64,000 nt of DNA from Streptosporangiaceae bacterium NEAU-GS5 (GTDB lineage Bacteria; Actinomycetota; Actinomycetes; Streptosporangiales; Streptosporangiaceae), in contig JAGFNW010000015.1 of assembly GCA_017592665.1 (NCBI GenBank), positions 124,001-188,000 of the forward strand. The letters run 5' to 3'. Below the pieces are notes generated by a model. The model was not told the origin of the DNA. It did no database searches and saw only the letters and a program-made list of their open reading frames with translations. Positions within the stretch are counted from its first letter, which is position 1. Each line of letters opens with the position of its first letter. Below are positions 33,969-43,715 of this stretch, piece after piece. Made by a program: the position numbers and the translations under genes.

Positions 33969-36900
33969 TCGATGGCCGCCGCCCGGTCGAGTGCGGCGCC
34001 CTTGGCGTACGCCGACGCGAACCCTTCGTCCCCGAGCGCCGCGCGCAACGCGCCGGTCAGCCGCACCACATCGGGGTCGAAGGGATCGGCCACGCCGCGC
34101 AGTTGCTGGCTCGCGCCCAGCGTCTGCGCGGCGTGTTCGTGCCTGCCGAGCGCGGCCAGCCGGGCCGCCGCGAAGATCGCCACCTTGGCCAGCACCGGCA
34201 TGTCCATGGCCGCGAGCGCATGACCGGCCGCGTCGGTCACCATGTCGCCCGTGGCGTCCAGATCGCCCCGTTCGACCAGCACGAACCCCTCGGCGACCAG
34301 CAGGATCGACAGGAACTGCGGCCCGATGAGGGTGGCTTCGGCCAACGAGGTGCGGGCCATGGCGTTCTGCCGGGCCGCCTCGTCCAGATCGCCGTTGTGC
34401 CGGGCCAGATCGGCCAGGCCCATCCGGGCGAACGACACATCGCGCGCCGTCCACTGCTCCGAGTCGGATTCGGCGATGGCCAGGAACTCGGTCCGCGCGT
34501 TCGCCTCGTCGCCGGCCCTGGCGCGCGCCGTCGCCAGCCAGATCCGCTGCTGGGATGCTGAGAAGTCCGGATTGAGCTGGCGGATGAGCCCGATCGCCTC
34601 CTCCAGATCGGCGATCACCGCCCCGAAATCGCCGTAAGGGGTGCTGCCCTCGGCGAGCGCCGTGAGCGCGTTGGCCAGCCCCCACCGCTCGCCCACCGCG
34701 CGGAAGCCCCTGATCGCGATGGCCAGATCGGCGCGCATGCCGGGGAGGTCGCCGTCGTTCTCCTTCAGATGGGCGCTGAAGAGCTGGAGCATGGCCCGGA
34801 TCCATGGGTCGGTCGTCACGGCCAGCCGCCGCTCGATCGCGATCCTGCCCTGCGCGGAGTCGTCGGAGAACAGGGCCAGCGCGACCGGCGCGATGATCAG
34901 CAGCGGGTGGGAGACCTCGCCCTCGGTGGCCTCGATCGTCTCCTTCATCTTCTCGGTGACCGCCGCCATGCTGTCCATCCCCTCCTCCAGCGCCTGGCCG
35001 ACGAGGTTGAACAGCGTGACGATCGTGCGCCCCGGCTCCGGCGCCTCTCCGGGAACGGAGATGGCGACCTGGAACCAGGCCAGCGACTCGACCTGACGCC
35101 CTGAGATCATCCAGAACAGGCTGAGCGCCGCGGCCAGCCGGATCGCCGTCTCGGCGTCTTCGGCGCGGGCCGCGTTGTGCAGCGCGCCGAGCAGGTTGTC
35201 GTGCTCGGCGCTGAGGCGGGCGATCCATTCCAGCTGATCTCTGGTACGCAGATGGGGCTCGGCCGTCTCGGCCAGCTCGAGGAAGTAGGCGGCGTGCGCG
35301 GCCCTGGCCGCCTCGAGCTCGCCGGATTCGGCCAGCCGGGTCAGGCCGTATTCGCGGATGGTCTCCAGCATCCGGTAGCGCGGCCCGTCGACCACCTGCA
35401 CCAGCGACTTGTCCACAAGCGCCGCGAGCAGGTCGAGCGTCCCGCCGAATCGCTCGGCCGTGTCGAGGGTGCACCCCGCGGGGAACACGGCAAGCCGTTC
35501 GGCCAGCCGCCGCTCGTCGTCGTCCAGCAGATCCCAGCTCCAGGCGACCACCGCGCGGAGCGTCTGGTGACGTGCCATGGCCGTCCGGCTCCCACCCGTG
35601 AGCAGCCGGAATCGGTCGTCGAGCCGGGTCGCGACCTGCTCGATCGTGAGCGCACGCAGCCGCGCGGCGGCCAGCTCGATGGCGAGCGGAAGGCCGTCGA
35701 GGCGCCGGCAGATCTCGATCACGTCGGCCGTGTTGGCCTCGGTGAGCGCGAATCCGGGGCGTACGGCCGCGGCCCGGTCGAGGAAGAGCCGCACGGCGTG
35801 GCCGCTCTCGGCCGGTGCTCCCGGGTCCGGCAGCCCGAGCGGCGGCACCGGGCAGAGCGTCTCTCCCCCGATGCCGAGCGGCTCGCGGCTGGTGGCCAGC
35901 ACCCGGAGGCGCGGGCAGCGGCCGAGCAGTTCGTCGGCCAGCCGCGCCACGGCCTCCACCAGGTGCTCGCAGTTGTCGAGCAGCAGCAGCACGTCGTGAC
36001 CGCTGAACGCCTCGACCATGCGCTCCACCGCGTCGCCGGACGCCGACTCACGGAACGCGTGGGCGCCGAGCGTGCCGAGGGCGGCCTGCGGCACGTCGGC
36101 CGGGTCGACCACCGGCGCCAGCTCGACCAGCCACGCCGGCTCGGCCATCCCGGCCGCGACCGTCACCGCCAGCCGCGTCTTCCCGGCCCCGCCCGGGCCG
36201 ACGAGCGTGACCAGCCTGCTGTCCGACAGCTGCGCCGTGATCTGCGCGATCTCGGTCTCCCGCCCGACGAAGCTGGTCAGCGGCGCGCGGAGATTTCCTC
36301 TGGCGCGGCGGCCGCGCCCGTCGTCCGCCGGCGGCGCCTGGGGCTCCTCGGCGCGAAGAATGTCGAGATATGCCTGCTGGAGGTCGGGGCCGGGATCCAC
36401 GCCCAGCTCGTCGGCCAGCTGGACCCGGAACTCCTCGAACCTGGTCAGGGCCTCGGCCTGGCGGCCCTCGGCGTAGAGGGCCTTCATGAGAAGCGCGACC
36501 AGCCGCTCGCGCAGCGGATGCCGGGCGACCAGATCGCGGAGCTCGGCGACGGCTCGCCCGCCGAGGGCGAGATCGGCCTCGACGCGGTCTTCGGTCGCCG
36601 CGAGCCAGGCCTCGTCGAGGCCGGTGACCACGGGATCGGCATACGGCGCGTCGGCCACGTCGGCGAGCGGGCGACCGCGCCACAGCCGAAGCGCCTCGGT
36701 CAGCGAGGCCGTCGCGGCCCGCGGATCGCCATCGCGAAGCGCGCGCCGCCCTTCGGCGGCGAGACGGGCGAACCGGTGCGCATCGACCGCGTCACGCGGC
36801 ACCTCGAGCCGGTAGCCGGCCGGCGCCGAACGCAGCACGTCCTGCTCGGGCAGGGCCCGGCGCAGCCGCGACACCAGCGACTGCAGCGCGTTGACGCGGT

Positions 36901-37072
36901 CGGCGCGCGTCTGGTCGCCCCACAGCGCCTCGGCCAGCTCGTCGAGCGTGACCACCCGGCCCGCCTCGAGCGCCAGCTTGCCCAAGAGCGCGCGCAGCCG
37001 CGCGCCGGGAACCTGTACGAAGCCCCCGTCGGCGCCCGCCACTTCGAGCGGTCCCAGAATGCTGACGCGCAT
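33950..37072 (-). CDS. AfsR/SARP-type regulator with NB-ARC ATPase and TPR domains
   Basis: The 1040-residue regulator has an OmpR-like winged helix (residues ~1-90, GARLRALLGKLALEAGRVVT), a BTAD (~95-245, ending DELGVDPGPDLQQAYLDIL), an NB-ARC ATPase with P-loop GPGGAGKT (after FVGRETEIAQI) and a LLLLDNCEHLVE Walker B, and a long TPR-like C-terminus from ~residue 620. ATG 37072 gives the canonical MRVSILGPLEV start. Such proteins activate secondary metabolite or stress genes. It converges on the DrrAB-like operon, but no antibiotic cluster is visible in the window, so the target is unknown. Confidence 0.92.
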   Translation of the reverse strand: MRVSILGPLEVAGADGGFVQVPGARLRALLGKLALEAGRVVTLDELAEALWGDQTRADRVNALQSLVSRLRRALPEQDVLRSAPAGYRLEVPRDAVDAHRFARLAAEGRRALRDGDPRAATASLTEALRLWRGRPLADVADAPYADPVVTGLDEAWLAATEDRVEADLALGGRAVAELRDLVARHPLRERLVALLMKALYAEGRQAEALTRFEEFRVQLADELGVDPGPDLQQAYLDILRAEEPQAPPADDGRGRRARGNLRAPLTSFVGRETEIAQITAQLSDSRLVTLVGPGGAGKTRLAVTVAAGMAEPAWLVELAPVVDPADVPQAALGTLGAHAFRESASGDAVERMVEAFSGHDVLLLLDNCEHLVEAVARLADELLGRCPRLRVLATSREPLGIGGETLCPVPPLGLPDPGAPAESGHAVRLFLDRAAAVRPGFALTEANTADVIEICRRLDGLPLAIELAAARLRALTIEQVATRLDDRFRLLTGGSRTAMARHQTLRAVVAWSWDLLDDDERRLAERLAVFPAGCTLDTAERFGGTLDLLAALVDKSLVQVVDGPRYRMLETIREYGLTRLAESGELEAARAAHAAYFLELAETAEPHLRTRDQLEWIARLSAEHDNLLGALHNAARAEDAETAIRLAAALSLFWMISGRQVESLAWFQVAISVPGEAPEPGRTIVTLFNLVGQALEEGMDSMAAVTEKMKETIEATEGEVSHPLLIIAPVALALFSDDSAQGRIAIERRLAVTTDPWIRAMLQLFSAHLKENDGDLPGMRADLAIAIRGFRAVGERWGLANALTALAEGSTPYGDFGAVIADLEEAIGLIRQLNPDFSASQQRIWLATARARAGDEANARTEFLAIAESDSEQWTARDVSFARMGLADLARHNGDLDEAARQNAMARTSLAEATLIGPQFLSILLVAEGFVLVERGDLDATGDMVTDAAGHALAAMDMPVLAKVAIFAAARLAALGRHEHAAQTLGASQQLRGVADPFDPDVVRLTGALRAALGDEGFASAYAKGAALDRAAAIDQVRLL

Positions 37073-37128
37073 ACAGCTACTTTGCCCGCTCCGCCGCGGC
37101 AACGCGACCTATCGCGAGCCGTCCCCCT

Positions 37129-40119
37129 TCAGCTGTCGAGATCGGCCTCTGCGAGAAGCAGCGGCACCTTGATGGGATCACGCAGCAGCGCGGCCACCGC
37201 GAGCCGGTCGCCCCACTGCCCCGAAGCCCAGGCCAGGCCTCGGGCAAGGCCGTCTATGCCGGAGGCGTGCACCTTCCCGTCGAAGAACCGCCAGGTCGCC
37301 GACCGGCCGTCGACCAGCAGCTCCTGATGCTCGACGTACGAGAGGGGGGCGCCCGGCAGCAGCGAGCGGACCTGCGGCGGCACCGGCTTCTCCGCGCCCG
37401 TCGACGTGACCGCGCCCGTCACGATCTCGCCCACGAGGGGCAGGTCGAGGATTTCGGACAGCGCCTCCGCCAGGTCGAACGGCGCCAGCACGAGCGGCCG
37501 ATCCTGGACCAGTGGCAGCAGGTCGGGCGCCTCGACGACCACCGGCTGGACCGGCCCCTCGGCCGCGTCGGCGACCACGATGTCGCCGTTGAGCACCGCG
37601 CGCACGGCCTCGGGCGGGCTGACCCGCTCCGGGTCGAGCCCGGCGAACGCGATCCAGAGCGAGCGCAACTGGGCCCGATCGACCTCGAGCATCGGGTCGG
37701 CCAGCAGGTCGAGCAGCTCCTCGGGGCCGCCGTGCGAGGCCAGCAGGTCGGCGAGGGTGGACCGGACGCCGATCAGCTTCAGCGCGGCTTCGTCGATGCC
37801 CGTGGGGGCGTCGCCGTAGAGGCCGAAAAGCAGCGGATCGCCGGTCGGCAGCCGCAGCGACGTGGGCGGACGCTCGCCGAGGACGGGATGGCGCGACAGC
37901 CACCACGACGTGTATGACGGGACCTCGACCACCTCGCCGGCGACGACGACGCGCATCGGCAGCAGGGCCGCCCGCAGGGGCGGGCGGGTCAGCAGGACGA
38001 GCGCGGCCGGCCAGTCGGCGACGTATTCGAGGTCGCGCACCGCGCTGAACTCTCTGATCACCGGCGGCACGTCGTGCTCGGGCAGCAGGTCGAGCACGGC
38101 CTCGAGCCACTCGTATTCGAGGTCGAGATCGTGGTCGCATTCTTCGGCGTCGAGCAGCACGTCGGTGTCGTTGACGACCGCGAAGCCGTCGAGCACCCCG
38201 GCCGCGGCCAGGACGTGCGCCCCGTAGCGGTCGACCAGGTCGCCGGCCGCGAAGGGCGCGTCCTGGTCGATGAGCTTGGCCAGCTCGCCGCCCTCGAGGA
38301 GCAGGTCTCCCGCCGCGTACAGCTCGCCGTCGGAGCCGCGCAGCGCCAGCTCGGCCAGCCAGGGGGCCTCGCCCGCGGTCAGCCCGGCCGCGTCGACGAG
38401 AGCCAGCACGGCCTGCGCCACCGGCTCCGGGTCGGCGCTCTCCATCGACTCGGTCACCGCGGCGTGGGTCAGCGGGTCGTCCAGAACCGCACGCGGAGTG
38501 GCCTCGGCCGCGCCGAGCCGCAGCAGGAGCGGGTGCGCGGCGTCCGCGTGCACGATCCGCAGGCCGAGGGGCGCGAGGACGGCCGGATCCAGGCTCTTGC
38601 CGTCTTCGGTCAAGACCAGGGTGCCCCGCGGGCCGCGGACGAGGCGCCCGTCGGCGAGCGGCACCGGGATGGCGCCGATCGCCTCGGGATCGTCGCCGGG
38701 CAGCACCGCGTAAAGCGCACGCCACCAGGAAGGATCCCTGTCGCGTACGGCATCGCCGGACAGCATGTCGACCACGTCGGCCAGATCGACCCGCCGGACG
38801 CCCAGCGTGGCGAGCGCCGGGTGCCGCGGCGGCCACCCGCCCGGCAGCAGCCCCGGCACCATGTCGGCCACGATGGCGAGGAACTCGGCCGGCGCGTCGA
38901 CGACCCGCGCCTGGCGGCCCGGGATGATCCATTCGCCGTCTTCGCCGGTCGCGTAGTCGTCGGGGGCGTCTTCCGGGGGCGAGAGCGCGGGCAGCAGAGG
39001 CGCGTCGGGAAGGCGGCGCAGGATGGCGCGGCGGATGTGGGCGTCGAGCTCGCCCTTGCCCATGAGGCCGGGGACGAGGTCGAGCAGCCGGGGCGTGCGC
39101 GGCAGACCGGACAGCAGCTCCACGTAGGCGTCGGCCACACGCTCGACCAGGAAGTCGGTGAGCGGGCCGGGCGAGACGTGGCGGCGGTCGGTGGCGAGCG
39201 GGAACGAGGCGATGAGCAGCGCGGGCATGTCGAGCGGCTCGTCGCTCGGGGTCGGCGCGTGCACGACGGGCGGCACGTCCTTGGGCAGCGACAGCGACGC
39301 CGGCACGGCCCACTTCACCTGCCAATATGGCCGGGAACGCTCCTCGGTCGGCCGATCGGCGAACAGCGCCGTCACCTGTTCGGGCGTGAACGTGCCGGAG
39401 GCCGTCACCTCCTGCCAGCCCTCGGCCGTCACCGTGCGCGTCTGGCCGTCGACCTCGATCTCGATCAGCGCGAGGGCGGACATGGCGAGCGGCAGCGCCG
39501 AATCGGTCTCGTCGAGCATCTGCCGCACGGCCGCCTCGGCGGCCGAGTCGCGCAACGGAAGCCGGACGAGCGTGTCGAAGCCCTCGGGGACGGTCAGATC
39601 GGACTCAGCGAACGGCAGCCGCAACAGCGGCACATGCCCGGCCCGCCGAACCAGCTCCCCCGCCAGCTCCGGCCGGGCCGCCACCGCCGCGGTCGTATCC
39701 TCCCGCGACCACCGCACCCCGCTCTGGCCGGCGCCCACGCGCGAGACGATCGCGGGCTCGTCGCTCACTGAGACCACGGCCGCGAATCCCACGCCGAACC
39801 GGCCGACCGCGCCCATTTCGTCTTTCTTGCCGGACACGCGGAGCGTGGACAACCCTTCGACGCCCGCGGCATCGAGCGGGGCTCCCGTGTTGGCGGCGTA
39901 GAGCACCCCGTCACGCAGGGTCAGCAGCAGCCGTCCGGGCACGCCGGCACGCAGCGCGGCGTCCGCCGCGTTCTGCGCGAGCTCGACCACCAGTCGGTCG
40001 CGATAGCCGCCGAGCGCGAAATCCTCCTCGGCGTTGGCGTCCTCGCGAAAGCGCGCAGGCGAAGCCGTCCACGCCGCGAGGACTGTCTCACGCATACGCT
40101 CGGTGCCGAAGGCATCCAT
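37129..40119 (-). CDS. Sacsin/Hsp90-like GHKL ATPase protein
   Basis: The 996-residue protein has an N-terminal GHKL ATP-binding domain: N-box ELAQNAADA (46-54), G1 region GVLYAANTGAPL and lid GRFGVGFAAV. This is the sacsin-like histidine-kinase/HSP90 fold seen in a conserved actinobacterial family. The remaining ~750 residues are acidic, Leu/Ala-rich, and without recognised catalytic motifs. ATG 40119 was preferred to a TTG at 40128. It is followed by the AfsR gene with 56 bases between, and preceded by the DUF3027 gene on the same strand with 41 bases between. Role unknown; chaperone-like functions are a guess. Confidence 0.82.
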   Translation of the reverse strand: MDAFGTERMRETVLAAWTASPARFREDANAEEDFALGGYRDRLVVELAQNAADAALRAGVPGRLLLTLRDGVLYAANTGAPLDAAGVEGLSTLRVSGKKDEMGAVGRFGVGFAAVVSVSDEPAIVSRVGAGQSGVRWSREDTTAAVAARPELAGELVRRAGHVPLLRLPFAESDLTVPEGFDTLVRLPLRDSAAEAAVRQMLDETDSALPLAMSALALIEIEVDGQTRTVTAEGWQEVTASGTFTPEQVTALFADRPTEERSRPYWQVKWAVPASLSLPKDVPPVVHAPTPSDEPLDMPALLIASFPLATDRRHVSPGPLTDFLVERVADAYVELLSGLPRTPRLLDLVPGLMGKGELDAHIRRAILRRLPDAPLLPALSPPEDAPDDYATGEDGEWIIPGRQARVVDAPAEFLAIVADMVPGLLPGGWPPRHPALATLGVRRVDLADVVDMLSGDAVRDRDPSWWRALYAVLPGDDPEAIGAIPVPLADGRLVRGPRGTLVLTEDGKSLDPAVLAPLGLRIVHADAAHPLLLRLGAAEATPRAVLDDPLTHAAVTESMESADPEPVAQAVLALVDAAGLTAGEAPWLAELALRGSDGELYAAGDLLLEGGELAKLIDQDAPFAAGDLVDRYGAHVLAAAGVLDGFAVVNDTDVLLDAEECDHDLDLEYEWLEAVLDLLPEHDVPPVIREFSAVRDLEYVADWPAALVLLTRPPLRAALLPMRVVVAGEVVEVPSYTSWWLSRHPVLGERPPTSLRLPTGDPLLFGLYGDAPTGIDEAALKLIGVRSTLADLLASHGGPEELLDLLADPMLEVDRAQLRSLWIAFAGLDPERVSPPEAVRAVLNGDIVVADAAEGPVQPVVVEAPDLLPLVQDRPLVLAPFDLAEALSEILDLPLVGEIVTGAVTSTGAEKPVPPQVRSLLPGAPLSYVEHQELLVDGRSATWRFFDGKVHASGIDGLARGLAWASGQWGDRLAVAALLRDPIKVPLLLAEADLDS

Positions 40120-40160
40120 CAAACCCAACTCCCGGGGACGCGAACACGGGCCTCGGTAGG

Positions 40161-41075
40161 TTACTGCCCCTCGCCGGACTCGGTGGTCTCGTCGACCGGC
40201 GTCGTGGGCGGCGCGGGATCGGGAACCGGAGCGGGGGTGGCATCCGTGTCAGAGACCGAGGCGGGGTCGGACGCGTCGGCGGGGGCGGGGATCGAATGGG
40301 GGGCGGAGTGGGGGTCGTCGTCGACGGGGATGGTGTCGTAGCCGAGGTCGTCGAGGATGGGGGGGACCTGGTCGGCGACCATGGGCGGGGCGGTGGTGGC
40401 CTCGGAGTGGGCGCCGCAGCCGTGGTCGGCGGCGACCACGCGCCCGTCGTCCGGAGCGTACTCATTGGCGCAGACGCCGAAGCCGATCCGCAGGGCGCCC
40501 GCGAGCGGCCAGTAGAAGCCGCAGGTCGAGCACTGGGCGGGCGCGGCCTGCGCGAGCGGCGTGCCCGGGCCCGATTCGCCCGCGTGCCAGCGACGCACGG
40601 CGAGGTCGCGGCCGATGGCCGACAGCACGCGCGCCCGGCCCAGGCCGAACTCGAAGATCATCTGCTGGTCGGTGTCCTCACCGGTCTCGGTGAAGCCGGG
40701 CGCCAGCCGGTCGTCGTCGGCCTCGGTGGGAAGCAGATCGCCGACGCCGAGGTCGCCGGGGCGCAGCCGCTGACTCCACGGGACCCAGGACGGCGCGAGC
40801 AGCGCGCCCACCCCGGGCAGCATCACGGTCTCCGACACCGTGACATTGCGGGCGCGCGACGCCCGGGTCACGGTGATCGCCCAGCGCCAGCCGTGATAGG
40901 CAGGGTCGAGGCAGGCGAAATAGTGGGTGACGATCCGCTCGCCCTCGCCCTCGAATCCCAGATGCTCGCCCACCTCGCCCGGGCGGGCGATATTCTCGGC
41001 GGCCCTGCGGGCCGGCTCGACGGCCGCGGCGCAGGCCTCGTCGGCGGCGACATTACGGGTTCGGGTGCGGGTCAC
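40161..41075 (-). CDS. DUF3027-family protein
   Basis: The 304-residue protein matches the actinobacterial DUF3027 family: start RTRNVAADEACAAAVEPARRAAENIA, then HYFACLDPAYHGWRWAITVTRA and SWVPWSQRLRPGDLGVGDLL. A four-cysteine/His set CSTCGFYWPLAG ... CANEYAP ... DHGCGAHSE looks like a zinc site. The C-terminal ~70 residues are a Pro/Asp/Ala-rich disordered tail. It is upstream of the sacsin-like gene on the same strand, a pairing that is conserved in actinobacteria as far as I recall. Function unknown. Confidence 0.85.
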   Translation of the reverse strand: MTRTRTRNVAADEACAAAVEPARRAAENIARPGEVGEHLGFEGEGERIVTHYFACLDPAYHGWRWAITVTRASRARNVTVSETVMLPGVGALLAPSWVPWSQRLRPGDLGVGDLLPTEADDDRLAPGFTETGEDTDQQMIFEFGLGRARVLSAIGRDLAVRRWHAGESGPGTPLAQAAPAQCSTCGFYWPLAGALRIGFGVCANEYAPDDGRVVAADHGCGAHSEATTAPPMVADQVPPILDDLGYDTIPVDDDPHSAPHSIPAPADASDPASVSDTDATPAPVPDPAPPTTPVDETTESGEGQ

Positions 41076-41154
41076 ACTCTATTTTCACCCACGCCAAGAG
41101 CGGACAGCACGCGCGTCGGGCGGTATGACTGGAAACGGAAGGGAGTCGATACCT

Positions 41155-42552
41155 GTGGCAGGGGGACTTCGGCGGACGGGGCGGGCGTTCGCCCAGACAG
41201 GGCGGGTGGTCGCACGGACCGGCCGGGGTGCGGTGCGCACCACACGCCGCATGGGCGGGGGGGCCGTACGCACAGGGCGGTTCGTCGGCCGCGTCACGCG
41301 GCGGTTCACCTATGCCCAGGGCGCGGGCCGCACCGGTCTGGGCCGGCTGATCGAGATCAGCGCCATGCACAGCGCGGGAGACGCGCTCGTCACGGTGTCG
41401 CTGGCCGGGACGCTGTTCCTGGGAACGCCGGTCGGCCAGCCACGCGGGCAGGTGGCGCTCTATCTGATCATCACGATGGTGCCGTTCACCGTCGTCGCCC
41501 CCTTCGTAGGACCAGTGCTCGACCGATTCCGGTCGGGCCGGCGCTACGTGATGGCCGGCACGCTGTTCGCGCGTGGCCTGCTGTGCTGGGGGATGGCCTC
41601 GTCCGTCGTCTACAAGGACACCCTCTCCCTCTTTCCAGCCGCGCTGGCGGTCCTCGTGCTGTCCAAGGCGTACAACGTGTCGCGCGCCGCGATCATGCCG
41701 GTCGTACTGCCCGCTGACAGCACGCTCGTCACGGCCAACGCGCGCGTGACGCTGTTCGCGCTGCTGGCGGCGGGCGGCGCGGCGGGCGCCGCGGTCGGGC
41801 TGACGGTCTGGCTGGGCGCCGAGTGGGTGCTGCGCGCCGCCATGGTCGTGTTCCTCGTATCGGGCGTCATGGCCGTACGGCTGCCGCGCCACGTGGACTC
41901 CCCCGACCCCGAGGATCTGGACGCGCGGCCCATCCGGTCGCTGTTCAATGTCGGCCCGGTCGTGGGCGAGAGCATGCGGGCCAACATCGCCATCCGGCTC
42001 CAGGGCGGATTCCTGGTCTTCTTCCTGCTCTTCCTCGTCCAGGACGATCATCTGCCCGGCCTCGACCCCAAGGCGGCGCTGGCCCTTCTCGCGGTGGCGG
42101 CGGGCGGCGGCGGACTGCTGGGAGCGGCGGGCGCGTCCTGGGCGCGGTCGCACTCGCCGCAGTTGATCGTGCTGGGCATGCTGGCGGTGACCATGATCAC
42201 CACGATCGTCAGCGCGTTCTTCTTCAACGTCTGGACGGCCGTGGGGGTGTCGCTGACCGGCGCGTTCGCGCAGAGCCTGGGCAAGCTGGCGCTGGACGCG
42301 ATCGTGCAGCGCGAGATCGGCGAGGAGATCAGGTCGTCCACGTTCGGAGTGGTCGAGTCGGTGCTCCAGCTTGCCTGGGTCTTCGGCGGGCTGATCGGGG
42401 TGCTGATGTCGCTGTTCGCACGCGGGCCGCTGGGGCTGGCCGTGGCCGGGGTGGGCCTCGCCGTCAGCCTGGTCTGGCTCCTGGTCCGCCGGCGCGTACG
42501 GGTGCGGTCACGCGCCCTCGCCCTGCAGGAGCCGGCTCCCAACCCCAACTGA
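41155..42552 (+). CDS. MFS transporter with an Arg-rich repetitive N-terminus
   Basis: The ~465-residue permease starts at a GTG preceded by AAGGGAG; an ATG at 41125 would add ten residues. Residues ~5-52 contain five to six 7- to 11-residue units built on RTGR/QTGR (RTGRAFAQTGRVVARTGRGAV), a very basic region. From ~65 onward twelve hydrophobic helices follow, including PFTVVAPFVGPVLDRFRSGRRYVMAG. A VLPADSTLVTANARVTL motif resembles other MFS_3-like actinobacterial proteins. Divergent from DUF3027 and convergent with the cold-shock gene. Substrate unknown. Confidence 0.85.
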   Translation: MAGGLRRTGRAFAQTGRVVARTGRGAVRTTRRMGGGAVRTGRFVGRVTRRFTYAQGAGRTGLGRLIEISAMHSAGDALVTVSLAGTLFLGTPVGQPRGQVALYLIITMVPFTVVAPFVGPVLDRFRSGRRYVMAGTLFARGLLCWGMASSVVYKDTLSLFPAALAVLVLSKAYNVSRAAIMPVVLPADSTLVTANARVTLFALLAAGGAAGAAVGLTVWLGAEWVLRAAMVVFLVSGVMAVRLPRHVDSPDPEDLDARPIRSLFNVGPVVGESMRANIAIRLQGGFLVFFLLFLVQDDHLPGLDPKAALALLAVAAGGGGLLGAAGASWARSHSPQLIVLGMLAVTMITTIVSAFFFNVWTAVGVSLTGAFAQSLGKLALDAIVQREIGEEIRSSTFGVVESVLQLAWVFGGLIGVLMSLFARGPLGLAVAGVGLAVSLVWLLVRRRVRVRSRALALQEPAPNPN

Positions 42553-42565
42553 CGGCGGGCGAAGG

Positions 42566-42967
42566 TCAGCCGTCGATGTCGTCCGCGACGGCGCGGAGCA
42601 CCGTGGCCACCTTCTTGCCGTGCACGGCGTCCGGATGCTTGCCCTTCTGATACGACGTGGAGATGTCGTCGAGCAGCTTGATGAGGTCTTCGACGATCAC
42701 CACCATCTCGTCCGGCTTCTTCCGCTTCGCCTTGGGCTTCGCGGCGGCCTTGGCGAGGGTCGGCGGTTGTTCCAGGACCCGGACGGACAGGGCCTGCTGC
42801 CCCTTCCGCCCCTCAGCGACGCCGAACTCGACCTTCTGTCCGGGTTTGAGGATCTCGGTGCCCCTGGGCAGGGCAGAGGAGTGTACGAATACCTCGCCGC
42901 CGTCGTCACGGGTGAGGAAGCCGAACCCCTTGTCGGCGTCATACCACTTGACCTTGCCAGTGGGCAC
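42566..42967 (-). CDS. Cold-shock domain protein with C-terminal extension
   Basis: The 133-residue protein has a CSD at residues 1-65 (GKVKWYDADKGFGFLTRDDGGEVFVH with RNP1 KGFGFL and RNP2 VFVHSS), then a Lys/Ala-rich linker (AKAAAKPKAKRKKP) and a helical C-terminal domain of ~50 residues (MVVIVEDLIKLLDDISTSYQ). This long form is common in actinobacteria and differs from the 66-residue CspA type at 54965. GTG 42967 follows an AGGTC-like site. RNA chaperone or nucleic-acid binding role expected. Confidence 0.92.
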   Translation of the reverse strand: MPTGKVKWYDADKGFGFLTRDDGGEVFVHSSALPRGTEILKPGQKVEFGVAEGRKGQQALSVRVLEQPPTLAKAAAKPKAKRKKPDEMVVIVEDLIKLLDDISTSYQKGKHPDAVHGKKVATVLRAVADDIDG

Positions 42968-43030
42968 AGGGATGACCTCGTTCAGACTGTCGTGAAAGGA
43001 GATGGATGTAGGTTATGCCCACCCGGGGCA

Positions 43031-43654
43031 TCAGTGGACCGCTGGAACTACCCCGAATTCGGCGGCGAACCACGCGGGAAAGCCCGTCAGATCGGCCAAT
43101 ACGACGTCCGCGCCATAGTCGCGCAGCTCCTCCGCCGGGCAGCCACCTGTGGCGACCGCGACACTGATCGCGCCCGCCGCTCTGGCGGCGTCGACGTCGG
43201 CCACGTGATCTCCGACATACACGGCGCATCCGCCCAGCGCGGCGGCCTTCTCCGCGCCGAAGAGGGAGCCTGTGACCTCGTCCACCGGCAGTTCGAGGAA
43301 GTCGACCGTACGCCGCGCGTCGGCGAGGCTCTTGCCGGTGACGACCACGGCCCGGCCGCCGGTCTCGCGGACCGCCTCCAGCGCCGCGTGAGCACCCGGC
43401 ATGGCCACCGTCACCGGCAGCGCGATCCGCGGATACAGCTCGCGATAGAGGGCCGCCGCAGCGGGGACCTCGGCCGCGGGCAGCCAGTCGGCGAGCATCT
43501 GCTCCAGCGGCGGCCCGATCCTGGAGACGATCGTGGGCACGTCTATGGGCACGCTGAGACTCGGCAGCATCGCGGTGTATACGGCCGCTATGGCGGCGCG
43601 GGTGTCGGCCAAGGTCAGATCCAGATCGAACCCCACCGAAACGCTCGAAGTCAC
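43031..43654 (-). CDS. HAD-superfamily phosphatase
   Basis: The 207-residue hydrolase has motif I GFDLDLTLADT with Asp10 and Asp12, motif II in VVVTGKSLADA (Thr), a Lys in FGAEKAAAL and motif IV VYVGDHVADVDAARAAG. It belongs to the phosphoglycolate-phosphatase-like group (cap type C1). Substrate is unknown. The GTG start has no clear ribosome site. It lies on the same strand as, and 63 bases upstream of, the cold-shock gene and is divergent from a TetR gene. Confidence 0.88.
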   Translation of the reverse strand: MTSSVSVGFDLDLTLADTRAAIAAVYTAMLPSLSVPIDVPTIVSRIGPPLEQMLADWLPAAEVPAAAALYRELYPRIALPVTVAMPGAHAALEAVRETGGRAVVVTGKSLADARRTVDFLELPVDEVTGSLFGAEKAAALGGCAVYVGDHVADVDAARAAGAISVAVATGGCPAEELRDYGADVVLADLTGFPAWFAAEFGVVPAVH

Positions 43655-43715
43655 CTTAGACAGGATGCCAAATCCCCGAGTCCTGCGCGTAATCGTTTTT
43701 GCGTGTCAGACTGGG

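Noticed and set aside
35177..37327. 716-codon plus-strand frame across the AfsR-type gene
   Set aside because: Antisense to a complete SARP/NB-ARC protein; no ribosome site or family resemblance.
40140..40320. Repeat-rich region at the end of DUF3027
   Set aside because: It is a Pro/Asp/Ala-rich disordered protein tail in frame with the gene, not an independent DNA repeat.
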